Shown: positions 14,610-24,700, counted from the stretch's first letter. The stretch is 64,000 nt of DNA from Lachnospiraceae bacterium (GCA_021153325.1 JAGKTQ010000014.1:1-64000); one strand, 5' to 3'. Notes: generated from the sequence alone by a model not told the origin. Numbers and translations are program-made.

Positions 14610-15902
14610 AAGGGATTGGCTTGCCAATCCCTTATATTCCCAATTCCTCAAACAACTTTTTCTGATATGCTTTATCAGTTGCCGCACGAGTAATATCATC
14701 TATCCGGTTCTGCTCTGAAAGCATACGTATTAACCGATTCACACGCTCCTGACCTTCATCTAAACCTTCATCTCTTCCACGCGCATATCCGGCTTCCTCG
14801 CCCTTCACATATCCGGCCTCCTCTCCAGCCTCAAAATTTGCCTTCTTTGCATACTCCTCATTATATTCATATATCGACATCGCCACTACCTCCGCTTTCT
14901 GCTCCAGCAAAAAATCTTTCAGTATATCTTCCCGAATACATTCCTCTACGGCTCGCTCTACTGCTTCCTTTAGCTCCATGCTCTCCATATTTTTTCGGAC
15001 CAGTGACACAAAGTAAGCGTATCCGTACAAAGTAGGACTCTTCTCCAGTAGGCTTCCATTATGTCCTCTGTTTACATTTATCGTCCGCACAGTAAGCTCC
15101 AGACAGCCCTCTTTGTTATCCTCAAAGGAATCTGACAGTTTCTGAATAAATTCTTCCTCATCCCGCTCCTGTCCATTGTAAAATACAATATATTGGGGTG
15201 CCGGAATCCTAATTCGTTTTCCTACACTTAAGTCTACATCCTTTAAAAGCTTCTTGTACAAATCAGAAAAATAGAAAAATCCACGTAACGGCATATTCGG
15301 ACAATAGCTGGACTGATGTTCATAAAGACACATGTTGCTCTCTACAATAAACGAAACATCATTTTTCATCTTCATGTATACCGCATTTTCCAAAGTATTG
15401 ATAATCAGCTCCTCTTCATTTGTGTAATCACTTCCATTTAGAGCATTGTACAACTCCAGTAACCTTGTCCTGTTATTAAAAAGCAGCCGAAATACTCTGT
15501 CTTTATAATTCCGATATATATGTGGTGCATTAACATCATCAATATCTTTCACCCTGAATTTTGGATTACTTTCCTGCCATCCGGTTTCCTGTTGGTCATA
15601 ATCACGATGTCCGTTTTTCCATTGTACTCTTTCCTGTAATTCGTTCCATCCCATAAGTTTTCTCCTTTCGTAGTTGCAGAAAACAGCAACAGCAACATCC
15701 GAAAGTTTCTGTCTCATTCCCTGCTTTTGTCTTTAATTGTTCATTGTGAAAAGCAAGGACCCTAAAACAGATGATGCACCACATATCATATCTGCATGAT
15801 GCATCTTAGAAAATATAGAATATTTAGATAAATAAATCCGTTAGATATCTATGCTTGTTGGATTCATTATAACAAAAAGGGATTGGCTTGCCAATCCCTT
15901 TT
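14610..15902 (-). mobile_element. Rpn-type nuclease element bounded by identical hairpins
   Basis: The same palindrome (AAGGGATTGGC-TT-GCCAATCCCTT) occurs at 14610-14633, overlapping the nuclease stop codon, and at 15877-15900, beyond its promoter. Between them lie the nuclease gene and a ~220-nt leader. The promoter TTGGCA (15894-15889)-N17-TATAAT (15871-15866) uses the upstream hairpin as its -35. A related leader and promoter recur at 32450-32785. Both hairpins can also act as terminators. Whether the unit moves as a whole is unproven. Confidence 0.55.
14632..15654 (-). CDS. Rpn family recombination-promoting nuclease (PD-(D/E)XK)
   Basis: The protein has 340 residues. YKDRVFRLLFNNRTRLLELYNAL opens the domain; NDVSFIVESNMCLYEHQSSY supplies the D...ExQ catalytic residues, followed by the LRGFFYFSDLYKKLL helix and PQYIVFYNG. 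These are the marks of the Rpn/PDDEXK_2 'transposase' family (RpnA-E of E. coli cut DNA and stimulate RecA-independent recombination). The C terminus has repeated GEEAGY/GRDEG units in a charged helix. AAAGGAGAA precedes ATG 15654; an upstream start at 15717 lacks a site. It interrupts the glycan cluster and shares its leader with a relic at 32.5 kb. Confidence 0.85.
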   Translation of the reverse strand: MGWNELQERVQWKNGHRDYDQQETGWQESNPKFRVKDIDDVNAPHIYRNYKDRVFRLLFNNRTRLLELYNALNGSDYTNEEELIINTLENAVYMKMKNDVSFIVESNMCLYEHQSSYCPNMPLRGFFYFSDLYKKLLKDVDLSVGKRIRIPAPQYIVFYNGQERDEEEFIQKLSDSFEDNKEGCLELTVRTINVNRGHNGSLLEKSPTLYGYAYFVSLVRKNMESMELKEAVERAVEECIREDILKDFLLEQKAEVVAMSIYEYNEEYAKKANFEAGEEAGYVKGEEAGYARGRDEGLDEGQERVNRLIRMLSEQNRIDDITRAATDKAYQKKLFEELGI

Positions 15903-15941
15903 CAAATTCAAAACCTTACATCCTCTATAGTTTATAATTGT

Positions 15942-16877
15942 CTACGGAATACAAAACAATTCATTCAATAAATAGCTAAACTTACCTGCCCCCCCTGCAT
16001 TCAGATGGTCTGTATCAATAAAATCTTTATCATCAAAATATTCGCTTTCGTTAAAATCTATAAAATGCACATCTTCCGGAATTTTACTTAGCATCTCCAA
16101 AATAGCCGTCTTAAACTCGGGATGTATCAGATTATTATATGCAGCAGTGAATGGCGTAATAGCTACTATCGGCATAATATGATGCAAGGTCAGCAAATGC
16201 ACATAATCCTTCATAATTTCACAGTTCTCTTGCAAACTAGCTGTATGTACTATCAACTTATTATGGCTATCTGTACGTTTTACACCCCAATCAGATTTTT
16301 CTTGTGCGGAAAGTGTATGCCATGGACGATTCTGAAAATCAAAAAAAGGCTTTCTTACATTTGAAACCGAATAATATGTCCCTTGCAGTAGTAACGTCTG
16401 TAATGCCAATGTTTCACATATTGACTTAGCTTTCTCGGGCATCTTACCAATTTTCTGCCACAAATCCTGTTCTATCGGCTCATTCCAATTATGCGCATCA
16501 TGAAAGATGGGATAATAAATCGGTGTAATCATTTTTTCTCTCGCATAAGTACTCTTGGATAAATCCTGAAATGCAATATAATACCCCATAATGATAATGC
16601 CTTTATCATATGCCCCACTATTTCCATGCTCCAAGACATCTTTTGCACAAAGAAAATCATAATATATATCCTGTGAATGCATAGAACAATTCACACAATT
16701 CGTAATATATCTCTCATCAATACCACACAAAGCATGTGATGAGCCAGTTATTAACGTACCATGCTTTTTCATCTGTTTTCCTTTTAGAAGCATAGCTTTC
16801 AACCATGTGTAATCGTAATTTATCCTAAGATACTCACTAGCCAAATTTACTGCTGCTTTATATAACTTTTCATTCAT
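15942..16877 (-). CDS. SGNH/GDSL hydrolase-like protein
   Basis: The protein has 311 residues. GSSHALCGID near residue 45 fits the SGNH block I serine, and DTDHLNAGGAGKFS near residue 292 fits the Asp-x-x-His of block V, as in PatB/AlgX-like O-acetyl enzymes. No signal peptide is visible, so it is cytoplasmic or acts on cytoplasmic glycan precursors. GAGGATGAAG precedes ATG 16877. Its setting among transferases suggests addition or removal of acyl groups from a flagellin or surface glycan. The catalytic assignment is inference from two motifs. Confidence 0.6.
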   Translation of the reverse strand: MNEKLYKAAVNLASEYLRINYDYTWLKAMLLKGKQMKKHGTLITGSSHALCGIDERYITNCVNCSMHSQDIYYDFLCAKDVLEHGNSGAYDKGIIIMGYYIAFQDLSKSTYAREKMITPIYYPIFHDAHNWNEPIEQDLWQKIGKMPEKAKSICETLALQTLLLQGTYYSVSNVRKPFFDFQNRPWHTLSAQEKSDWGVKRTDSHNKLIVHTASLQENCEIMKDYVHLLTLHHIMPIVAITPFTAAYNNLIHPEFKTAILEMLSKIPEDVHFIDFNESEYFDDKDFIDTDHLNAGGAGKFSYLLNELFCIP

Positions 16878-16964
16878 TTCTTCATCCTCACGGTGACTGA
16901 ATAAGTAAAACCTGATTCTTTCAAATATTTCAAAATAACAATTCTGCTGTAAAGCCTCTATCCA

Positions 16965-17611
16965 TTATTCAAATCCATTTTTAACCCATGCAACTGCTCT
17001 TTCATAATCATTAATTGTATCAATTTCCCTTGTTCTAAGCTCCATGAAAGGAACAGGTAAATACGGTTCTATCAACTGAAACACGTGTCCTGACCCATTC
17101 TGCATTTTGGAGCTATGCATTTGCGTGATGCCATTCCATTCATATGTACCATCATTTTTTGAAAACAGGCTCACATATTCTTTGCCGTCCTGCTCATAGG
17201 TCTGGAGCATCCATGGATCATCCGTCACCGGCATTCCCCCCCTACGAATTCATGTTCACAGGTCAATATTTTTTTCATATCATCCGGATGTATCAATAAA
17301 TCTCCATCCAATGACAATACATATTCGTTAGCATGTTTTGCCGCCAAAGCTACACTGTCACCGGTACCCGTTTCTCTATACTTATGATTAAAAACAAATG
17401 TCACATCATTTCGGTATTTCCGTACTACTTCTATGACTTTTTCTGCCTGATAACCAACTACAACACGAATATCTTTTTCATCTTCCAACATCTCCAAATG
17501 CCTTACAATAAGTGGTTTCCCATCTATTTCCACCAACGCCTTCGTTGTACCTAACCCCAGCCTGTTACCCATTCCGGCGCAGCTTATTATTACCGTTCTT
17601 GATATACCCAT
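16965..17611 (-). pseudogene. nucleotidyltransferase gene split by a frameshift in a G7 tract
   Basis: The 5' part (17225-17611) encodes VIISCAGMGNRLGLGTTKALVEI, the GxG.R...K signature of MobA/LicC-like NTP transferases, and LSLDGDLLI, the metal site. It ends in HEFVGGECR. The 3' part (16965-17234) continues the family in another frame (PVTDDPWMLQTY, REIDTINDYERAV). The shift falls at a run of seven G on the minus strand (17236-17242); eight G would join the halves into one protein of about 216 residues. It probably activates a phospho-sugar or phospho-alcohol with CTP. This may be phase variation, a fixed mutation or a sequencing error. Confidence 0.75.
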
Positions 17612-17685
17612 TTTTTTACCTTTTCTTCATCCACACATTTGCATTAAATATATTCCATTAATATAGGAAGTTCTGTACACACACG

Positions 17686-18423
17686 TTACCTCTCCAATAT
17701 GTAATAATACTGAGCCGTTTCTTTTCTATTATTTAATGCGTCGTCATCAAATAAAAAATCTTCACTTTTTATTCGAAATCCTTTTTGTAAAAAAGCAATG
17801 TCAATAAATTCCAACAATTCCTCCCGCGTCCTGTAAATTGCGCTATAGTTATCCTGCAATTCTTCTGAGTAGAAATCTTTTAAGGTCAGTCTTTCTTTTA
17901 TGCCTATAGGTTCTCTTATACATATAATAGTATTTTTTTCACAGTTTCTTTCAACCTGGTCTAACGCATCTGCAATATCACTATCATTCAGGTACACTAA
18001 GATTCCTATCATTAATATCGTATTATATTTACCCTTTCCCTTTGATGCCAACACCTTTTCAATTTCATTGGCTGCACCTTCATAAAATTCAAAGTTGTCT
18101 CTAGTATTTCTTTTATTTGCAATTTCTACAAGTTCGCCGCTAAAATCCAATCCGCAATATTCTTTAATATCTGTCTTTATAGCATCCGCCCATCTTCCGA
18201 TACCACATGCTATATCCAACACTTTTGAATCAAAAGATAATTTCAAAAGAGGTCTCAGCTTCTCTATCTCTTTCTTGTTTCTTTTTTCCACAAGTTCTTT
18301 GTTATTATCCTGATACATTGTAACTGAATACGGATTATTTCCAGAGAATTTTCCTGCCCTTTTTTTGAAAAACTGTTTGGTTTGACTATATTCAATCTCT
18401 ACTCTTTGTTCTGTAATTCTCAT
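17686..18423 (-). CDS. class I SAM-dependent methyltransferase
   Basis: The protein has 245 residues. Motif I is KVLDIACGIGRWADAI, with the acidic ribose contact at CGLDFSGELVEIA and motif IV-like ILMIGILVYLND. The C-terminal half (IGIKERLTLKDFYSEELQDNY, IYRTREELLE) closely parallels the methyltransferase half of the LicD fusion at 37416-39140, so the two are paralogues that probably act on related substrates. AAAGGATA precedes ATG 18423. It lies upstream of the frameshifted nucleotidyltransferase on the same strand, repeating the nucleotidyltransferase/methyltransferase association seen at 35.6-39.1 kb. Confidence 0.85.
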   Translation of the reverse strand: MRITEQRVEIEYSQTKQFFKKRAGKFSGNNPYSVTMYQDNNKELVEKRNKKEIEKLRPLLKLSFDSKVLDIACGIGRWADAIKTDIKEYCGLDFSGELVEIANKRNTRDNFEFYEGAANEIEKVLASKGKGKYNTILMIGILVYLNDSDIADALDQVERNCEKNTIICIREPIGIKERLTLKDFYSEELQDNYSAIYRTREELLEFIDIAFLQKGFRIKSEDFLFDDDALNNRKETAQYYYILER

Positions 18424-18504
18424 TATCCTTTACTCTACCCTTCTGTCAAATTCATCTATTTCACTTCATATTTAGCTTTGAATCAAGCCACATATAAATG
18501 CTGA

Positions 18505-20832
18505 CTATATCTTCATCCAAATTTCTTCACATATTAAGTCATAAATATATTCTGATGCTATTTTTTCATTACCACTATAACAATCCATATATTCACGAAA
18601 AAATGCTTGTCTCTCTTTATACATACAATCTTCATTTAACCTGCATTTATCTATAAACTTCTCTATCTTTTTGAAATCATTCCCTCTGGATTGATATAAC
18701 ACTGATAATAGTTTTTCTCCTAATTCTCCCATCGCCCTTTGCTCTTTAGGATAAAGCCACAGTAATGGTTTTCCTGTAAATTGATATTCTGCCAAAAAAG
18801 ATAAACTATCCAAAATCATTGCATCCGAAGAAAAAAATATATCATAATAATCTCCTGATTCTATAACTTTTGCATTATCTAAACTATTCCATTTTTCTAT
18901 ATATTCCTCATACTCAGCTTCAGATTCAAAGAGCCCTTTCTCCATTACTCCACGTTTCATTCTGGGATGTGGCTTTACAATCCATGAAATATTAGGATTA
19001 TTTTTAGCAAAATTATACATCCAAATGTAATTCTCATGAAAAGTCCCATTCATTCCTTTTTCCATATTAAAATGCGGTGCCCAAATAATTTTCAAGTCTG
19101 TTGCTTCATTTACTTTCCATAAATCTGTATGTGCAAAAAAATCTTTTTTAATTAAGCTGTCTAGTTTTGGAAATCCACTTGTAACAATATTGTAGCCCTC
19201 TAACCGCTGTCTTGATGTGGCACTTTTTTTCTGTAATTCACATGGCGCAAAATAATGCCAAACTAATTTAAATATTGACTTTTCATAATACTCTCCGCCA
19301 TATCTGGCATCATCTTTACTTTCTAAGTAATACCCATACGGAATGTGAATACATAGCTGACTAATTTTTCTTCTGTTTATATTTACATTTACCGGAAATA
19401 AGGCAAATGGGTAAAAATAAACTAATATATCAAATTCTTCTATTAATAAAGCATCATTTTCAATATCATTCATCAAAACAATACGATATACCTTACCCTC
19501 ACTACTAAACCATTTTCTTGTATCCTCATAAGTTTCACGCATTATTTTTTCGTTGCCCGATTGATCGATAAACGAAACAATTATTGAAGGCTCAAAACGC
19601 GAATCTTTTTCAAGCATTCTATATATTTCTTCACATTGCCATTCCGAAGCAGAATATACCAAGAAACCAACCTTTATTTTCTCTTTCTCTGACAACCTTT
19701 TACAATTTATTTGAAATAAATTTTTCATTGTTTTAACAGCCAATGTCTTTTCAATTGAATCAATATACGTCTCTATATCTTCATATTTTATTTCATCTAA
19801 TATTTCATCAAAGGGGTCTATCTTATTCTCCATCAACTTTTTAAGTGCTTGTTGAATTTTATTATAGTGTAATATCTGTTGTGATGTTTTACTGACCAAA
19901 GATAAAATATTTATCTTTTCTTTCATCATCTCACTTTTCAGTTTTTTGCACAAAGATGTTTTCTCTGCATATTTCCACCAAAAATCAATCATTACCGCAT
20001 TTGCTTTGTCCGATTCCCTTAAATCATATTTGCATTTTATAATCCCTTCATTTTTTAGCCTTTTTATTTCTTCGTCCAAAAGTACTAAATTCCATGGCAT
20101 CGTTACTTTTCCTATACGATAATAGTCTCTTTTTTCATAACTGATTATTATGGCATCTTTTACACTTAAGCCTTTACCTGCCTTAGCAAACTCCTCACAT
20201 ATACTATATCTGTAATTATACTTATCGTCAGCCTCATACTTAACATCATTCTTAAATACAACATTCAATATCCCTTGGCTTGAAATATTCTCCATTGATG
20301 TATATTCTGATAAAGACTCTTCTATCTTTTTAACATCATATTCGTCCCGCAATTTTTCCAGATTTATCATTAGTGCCCGTTCATCAAAAAATTGTCCCTT
20401 TTCTGGTCTTGCACCTATACGATAATTTCTTCCTTTTATGGATTTAGAACTCTGCCCACGCACAATTAATGCCTTGAATTGAAAATCTTCATAATAGAAC
20501 TCACTCAAATCCCCGTTAACAATAACGTCTTCTTTCAAATATATTATCCTATCCACAGTATCGGGAAGAATTCTTGAAGATAATAATACCTTATATGCTT
20601 TTCTTATATTTACATTTAACTCATTTTTTAAATATAACTCTGTTTCATATATATAATGAATTTTTTTTGAATAGCGTTCTATAATCGAATTTAGAGCAAA
20701 CTCTATTTCTTCGTTTTTTTCGTTCTCTATGCAAAAAATTTCAATAGCATTCGCATTATTTTCAAAAAGTGATGTTAACATAACCACATGTTTATCTAAT
20801 GTATTTTTATCAACACCAATCAATATATTCAT
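18505..20832 (-). CDS. two-domain transferase: GT8-like plus CDP-glycerol glycerophosphotransferase-like
   Basis: The protein has 775 residues. The N-terminal 280 are GT8-like: NILIGVDKNTLDKHVVML opens it and DRIIYLKEDVIVNGDL takes the place of the usual DxD region (here the Asp pair is changed to KEDV, a possible loss of metal binding). After a helical linker, residues 385-775 resemble TagF/GT-B polymer transferases (FLVYSASEWQCEEIY, IWAPHF, WIVKPHPRMK, DAMILDSLSFLAEY). It could add a sugar and a polyol-phosphate. GGAGGAG precedes ATG 20832. It is followed at 21 kb by a propeller-like gene in the same operon. Confidence 0.7.
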   Translation of the reverse strand: MNILIGVDKNTLDKHVVMLTSLFENNANAIEIFCIENEKNEEIEFALNSIIERYSKKIHYIYETELYLKNELNVNIRKAYKVLLSSRILPDTVDRIIYLKEDVIVNGDLSEFYYEDFQFKALIVRGQSSKSIKGRNYRIGARPEKGQFFDERALMINLEKLRDEYDVKKIEESLSEYTSMENISSQGILNVVFKNDVKYEADDKYNYRYSICEEFAKAGKGLSVKDAIIISYEKRDYYRIGKVTMPWNLVLLDEEIKRLKNEGIIKCKYDLRESDKANAVMIDFWWKYAEKTSLCKKLKSEMMKEKINILSLVSKTSQQILHYNKIQQALKKLMENKIDPFDEILDEIKYEDIETYIDSIEKTLAVKTMKNLFQINCKRLSEKEKIKVGFLVYSASEWQCEEIYRMLEKDSRFEPSIIVSFIDQSGNEKIMRETYEDTRKWFSSEGKVYRIVLMNDIENDALLIEEFDILVYFYPFALFPVNVNINRRKISQLCIHIPYGYYLESKDDARYGGEYYEKSIFKLVWHYFAPCELQKKSATSRQRLEGYNIVTSGFPKLDSLIKKDFFAHTDLWKVNEATDLKIIWAPHFNMEKGMNGTFHENYIWMYNFAKNNPNISWIVKPHPRMKRGVMEKGLFESEAEYEEYIEKWNSLDNAKVIESGDYYDIFFSSDAMILDSLSFLAEYQFTGKPLLWLYPKEQRAMGELGEKLLSVLYQSRGNDFKKIEKFIDKCRLNEDCMYKERQAFFREYMDCYSGNEKIASEYIYDLICEEIWMKI

Positions 20833-20856
20833 AAATTGTTCTCCTCCCATTAACAT

Positions 20857-22077
20857 TTAAAATTTAAGATAGTTATATATTTCTTTGCCTATAAATTTTC
20901 CCTCGTCTTCTAAATTTACTTTTTTTTCAGCAATACTATCTAAAAATTCTTCTAATGAACAATCCACTTCTTCCTGATATAAATGTGCATTATGTATATA
21001 CATAGGTAAGTCTTCCGGTTCTTTAGCTTTCAAAAAAAATTTTTGTAATGATTTTTTATCTGCTGACCCAATAGGATTTATATATATCGCTTTCGATTTT
21101 ATTGATATAAAAACCAAATAATCTTTTTGACTCCCACCTAAATAATGGCTTAGTGTTATGCGGTCTTTTCGTAAAAGACTTTCTTGATTTTCCTGTTCAC
21201 CTTCAATATAAAACTCTTCCAAATTTCCCTTTTTCAGATTTAATTTAACAACCATATTGGTTCTATATGGAAAAAATAATATATAATCTCCACAAAAAAC
21301 ACTAAACTCAAACGGTTTTTCTAATTTGCGGAACGAATCTGTAAACCCCTCAACATTCATAAATTGTCCATTTTCTATAATCGTCATCCCAAAACCTTTT
21401 GGAAATGCTTTAATAGTCATTGTATTTTCTATCTTTCTATCCCACCTTATAATCCCACTTGTATTAGAAAGCCAAAAATAGGTACCATCAAAACAAATCG
21501 TTCCAAATCCATGTCCGTCTCCATCTACTTTATAATTTACAAAAAAATCATTCTCTATAGAATACATTACTATAATATCTAATCCATTTAATGCAATATA
21601 TATTTTATCCTCCACTAACACCATATCCCTACATATTACACCTTTATATTCTATATCTATTTTTTTCTTTTCTATTTTCTTAGTAATGATATCAATCGAA
21701 CATAACGTAAGTCCAGAACCTTCACTCACAAAATAAATTTTGTCTTTATAGCAAATCGCATTTTTACAACCATTTCTCCCCTGAATACCTAAATCATATG
21801 CTATTAATGAGTTTTCTTGTTTATTAAACACATGAATATGTCTCGATCTATCCGGCAAAAAATAGAGCTCCTGATTTTGCATTACAATTTTGCCATGTAA
21901 TCTCCAAGTATCATGCCTCTCCTTCGGAAACGGTAAAACAAATTCAGTCTTACCACTTGATATATCATAATAATACAAACCATTATATTGCAAATTAGAA
22001 ATCCAAATCTTATCTATATCATAATATGCTGCCGTTGCCATAAGCTGATATCTTCTATTGCATATGTCCTTTTCCAT
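20857..22077 (-). CDS. beta-propeller-like protein of unknown function
   Basis: This 406-residue protein is almost entirely beta-rich, with repeated segments of the type DKIYFVSEGSGL, DKIYIALNGLDII, TYFWLSNTSGII and DYILFFPYRTNMV, spaced 45-55 residues, as in six- or seven-bladed propellers. There is no signal peptide. AGAGGATAT precedes ATG 22077. It lies between two transferase genes with short spacers, so it may scaffold or sense the glycan machinery. I know no family name for it. Confidence 0.55.
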   Translation of the reverse strand: MEKDICNRRYQLMATAAYYDIDKIWISNLQYNGLYYYDISSGKTEFVLPFPKERHDTWRLHGKIVMQNQELYFLPDRSRHIHVFNKQENSLIAYDLGIQGRNGCKNAICYKDKIYFVSEGSGLTLCSIDIITKKIEKKKIDIEYKGVICRDMVLVEDKIYIALNGLDIIVMYSIENDFFVNYKVDGDGHGFGTICFDGTYFWLSNTSGIIRWDRKIENTMTIKAFPKGFGMTIIENGQFMNVEGFTDSFRKLEKPFEFSVFCGDYILFFPYRTNMVVKLNLKKGNLEEFYIEGEQENQESLLRKDRITLSHYLGGSQKDYLVFISIKSKAIYINPIGSADKKSLQKFFLKAKEPEDLPMYIHNAHLYQEEVDCSLEEFLDSIAEKKVNLEDEGKFIGKEIYNYLKF

Positions 22078-22095
22078 AATATATCCTCTCACTTT

Positions 22096-23259
22096 TCATA
22101 TCACTGACATCTGTACTGGTGCTTCCCACACTATTTTTCCCTCATCAATTCCTAAATCAATTAAATTACATATGATTTCTTCCGCACACTTTTTGCTTTT
22201 AATAGCAATAACAATCTTCGAATATTCTAATTCCGCAATCTGATTTGGAGAAATTAGATTTTTATCATTTTTATATGCTTCCTTATCCACCCACGCCACA
22301 ATATCGCAATATCCGCTTTTTTTGATTTGTTCATGATAAGACTGTCCTACCTTACCAGCCCCGTATAAAATTATTTTGCTATCTTTCTCTACCGACTTAT
22401 AAGGAAAAAGATATACTTTCTTTAATTCTAAACTAAATACCTGTTCTATTTGTGTACTAAGAAAACACCATACGTATTTTCTTAATTGTTTTATAAGATT
22501 ATATTTTTTATCCTCTTTTTGAAACTTCTCTTCCAAATACTTATATAAAATATACACCTTATTAAAATAAGATACATTATAAGAACGACATACCGATTCT
22601 TTTCGAATCCTATAATAATATTTGTATTCATCTATGACACAAATACTTTCCGCATATAAACAACATGGATAAAATACTGCTGCATCACCCCCTAATTCAA
22701 TCCTACTATCTACGTTTTCCATTACTGCAGCTAATATGTCTTTCTTTATAACTTTGCCCCCTAATGACGGATTAATCCCTCTGGTTCCTTTGTCTTCATC
22801 ATATAACATTTTAGATAAAAATATATCCAAATTTATCCCCTTTACATAACTACCAACCGTTGTTGCATCCTTTACATTACAGTATCGCTTTCCATCAAAA
22901 GTAATATATCCCCCCATAGACACAATATCACGTTTTCCGTCAATAGCCTCTTTCATCAATATTGCGTACATATCTTCGCTCAGCCAATCGTCACTATCCA
23001 TAAAGGTTACATATTCTCCTTCTGCTACTTGGAATCCACTTTTCCTAGCTGCAACATTTCCCCCGTTCTTTTGATGTATCACGCGAATATAATCAAATTT
23101 TTCAGCATAGTAATCACATACTTCCCCTGAACCATCCGTAGACCCATCATCCACCAGTATAATTTCCATATCTTTATATGTCTGGCTGACAATGCTTTCA
23201 ATACATTGTTTTAAATACTGCACTGTATTATAAACCGGTACAATCACTGAAAGTTTCAT
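22096..23259 (-). CDS. GT2 glycosyltransferase with C-terminal Rossmann module
   Basis: The protein has 387 residues. SVIVPVYNTVQYLKQCIESI, IILVDDGSTDGS and TFMDSDDWL form the GT-A core of family GT2. From about residue 285, SKIILYGAGKVGQSYHEQI begins a Rossmann-like module (AWVDKEAY, KIVIAIKSKKCAEEI) also found in other transferases here (24942-26456, 27797-29122). AAGGAGAAC precedes ATG 23259. It probably transfers a sugar onto a cytoplasmic or lipid-linked acceptor; the donor is unknown. Confidence 0.85.
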   Translation of the reverse strand: MKLSVIVPVYNTVQYLKQCIESIVSQTYKDMEIILVDDGSTDGSGEVCDYYAEKFDYIRVIHQKNGGNVAARKSGFQVAEGEYVTFMDSDDWLSEDMYAILMKEAIDGKRDIVSMGGYITFDGKRYCNVKDATTVGSYVKGINLDIFLSKMLYDEDKGTRGINPSLGGKVIKKDILAAVMENVDSRIELGGDAAVFYPCCLYAESICVIDEYKYYYRIRKESVCRSYNVSYFNKVYILYKYLEEKFQKEDKKYNLIKQLRKYVWCFLSTQIEQVFSLELKKVYLFPYKSVEKDSKIILYGAGKVGQSYHEQIKKSGYCDIVAWVDKEAYKNDKNLISPNQIAELEYSKIVIAIKSKKCAEEIICNLIDLGIDEGKIVWEAPVQMSVI

Positions 23260-23357
23260 TTTCTTTGTTCTCCTTATAGCTTAATCATATCCCTTTACTT
23301 ATGTTCTAGCTGAAACGAAATACGCTTACTTGTAGTTTTCTTTTCCTGTAAATATTA

Positions 23358-24671
23358 TTATTCTGTCGTAACATCATAATCCATTATCATCACTGGCTTT
23401 CTCTGCTGCCGAAACAACTCCGTAACCGAACTTGCATCCCCATAATACGCATCCGCCAGATTTACCGCACGATGCAAATCCTTGGAATCATCATATATCC
23501 CGATTCCGGATTCCTTGTACTTCTCCACCAATTTCAAATACGGCTCTACTGCTGCCGGATTCATAGACCTTGCTGTATCCAGTGCCAAAGGATGTGGGCG
23601 CCACAACAGCACTACATCATCCCGCTTTTCAAAAAAACGGAATATCCATTCCATTTTTTTGAAAAACCGTTCACTTTTACCTTCCATCAAGCCACTTATA
23701 TGTGTATTTAAAAAAATTACTTTGCGCCTTCCATCTCCCAACAAGTTCTTCCATTCCGTTGGAATTTCTGAAATATTATCATTTCCTGCATCAAACTTTG
23801 GAGAGCCAAGTGCCTGAAATTTATCTTTGATTGCTTGCCTTCCTTTTTTCTCTACATATTCCGGAAATGCCGCTTCAAAATAATGTATGTACTGCTCCCG
23901 TACCTTTTCTGACTGAAGCACTACCACATCCGCATATATCGTTCCCGGTAGTACACAATAGGTATCAGACACTCTATCATTCTGATGTACAAAGTAAGGA
24001 ATGTACACCAATTTGTCCGTATATTCACGTATTTTGGATGAATAAAACATCGGATGAATCGTTGTGACAAAATTATACTGATCATATGGATTATGGATAA
24101 ATATGATATCCGGATGTTCCTTTTCCAAAGAAAACTGCTGCCAATCCGTTATCGGTACATCTGCCGGGAAATCATTCCCTTCGTACTGCATCTCACCCAA
24201 TGTACCATCCTCATTTTTACCAAAATAAGGAATCGGCATAACAATGCTAATCCATTCATCATCTTCCTTGGATGCTCTCCATACACTTTCCAAAGAATCC
24301 CACATGGATGCTTTATATGGGAGAAATACTGCTAACTTTTGTGTCTTAATGCCACTCTGTATTTCATCTTGAATTTGTACCAATTTCTGCGCCATTTGCT
24401 CACAATACTTCAATTGCCCCTGTTCTGTCTCCGCTGCCGCACAGTTATAAATCAGCTCACACAACTCTTCCAACAGATGCACTGCTCTGGTTTCTGTTTG
24501 TTCTGATTCTTCTATTGCATTTCCGACTGCAATAGCTACATTTTGACATTCTCTCAATAATTCCAAAGCAGCCTCGCCTTTATGATCTGTCATCAAATTC
24601 TCTAACTCAACTATTGCACTTCTCAAAGTTTCTATAATTTCTAAAATTTCTTCTTTTTTTCTCTTCCTCAT
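23358..24671 (-). CDS. CDP-glycerol glycerophosphotransferase-like protein with N-terminal helices
   Basis: The protein has 437 residues. The first 125 are a helical, acidic region (IVELENLMTDHKGE...). The remainder is GT-B-like: LAVFLPYKASMWDSLESVW, IIFIHNPYDQYNFVTTIHP, VIFLNTHISGLM, LLWRPHPL and AYYGDASSVTELF, resembling the TagF/TarL catalytic half. It probably transfers glycerol-phosphate or a similar group from a CDP-activated donor. The ribosome site is weak (TTAGGATA). An efficient terminator (24701-24732) sits just upstream of its start, so it should need its own promoter. Confidence 0.7.
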   Translation of the reverse strand: MRKRKKEEILEIIETLRSAIVELENLMTDHKGEAALELLRECQNVAIAVGNAIEESEQTETRAVHLLEELCELIYNCAAAETEQGQLKYCEQMAQKLVQIQDEIQSGIKTQKLAVFLPYKASMWDSLESVWRASKEDDEWISIVMPIPYFGKNEDGTLGEMQYEGNDFPADVPITDWQQFSLEKEHPDIIFIHNPYDQYNFVTTIHPMFYSSKIREYTDKLVYIPYFVHQNDRVSDTYCVLPGTIYADVVVLQSEKVREQYIHYFEAAFPEYVEKKGRQAIKDKFQALGSPKFDAGNDNISEIPTEWKNLLGDGRRKVIFLNTHISGLMEGKSERFFKKMEWIFRFFEKRDDVVLLWRPHPLALDTARSMNPAAVEPYLKLVEKYKESGIGIYDDSKDLHRAVNLADAYYGDASSVTELFRQQRKPVMIMDYDVTTE

Positions 24672-24700
24672 ATATATCTATATCCTAAGTTTTTTAGCAA

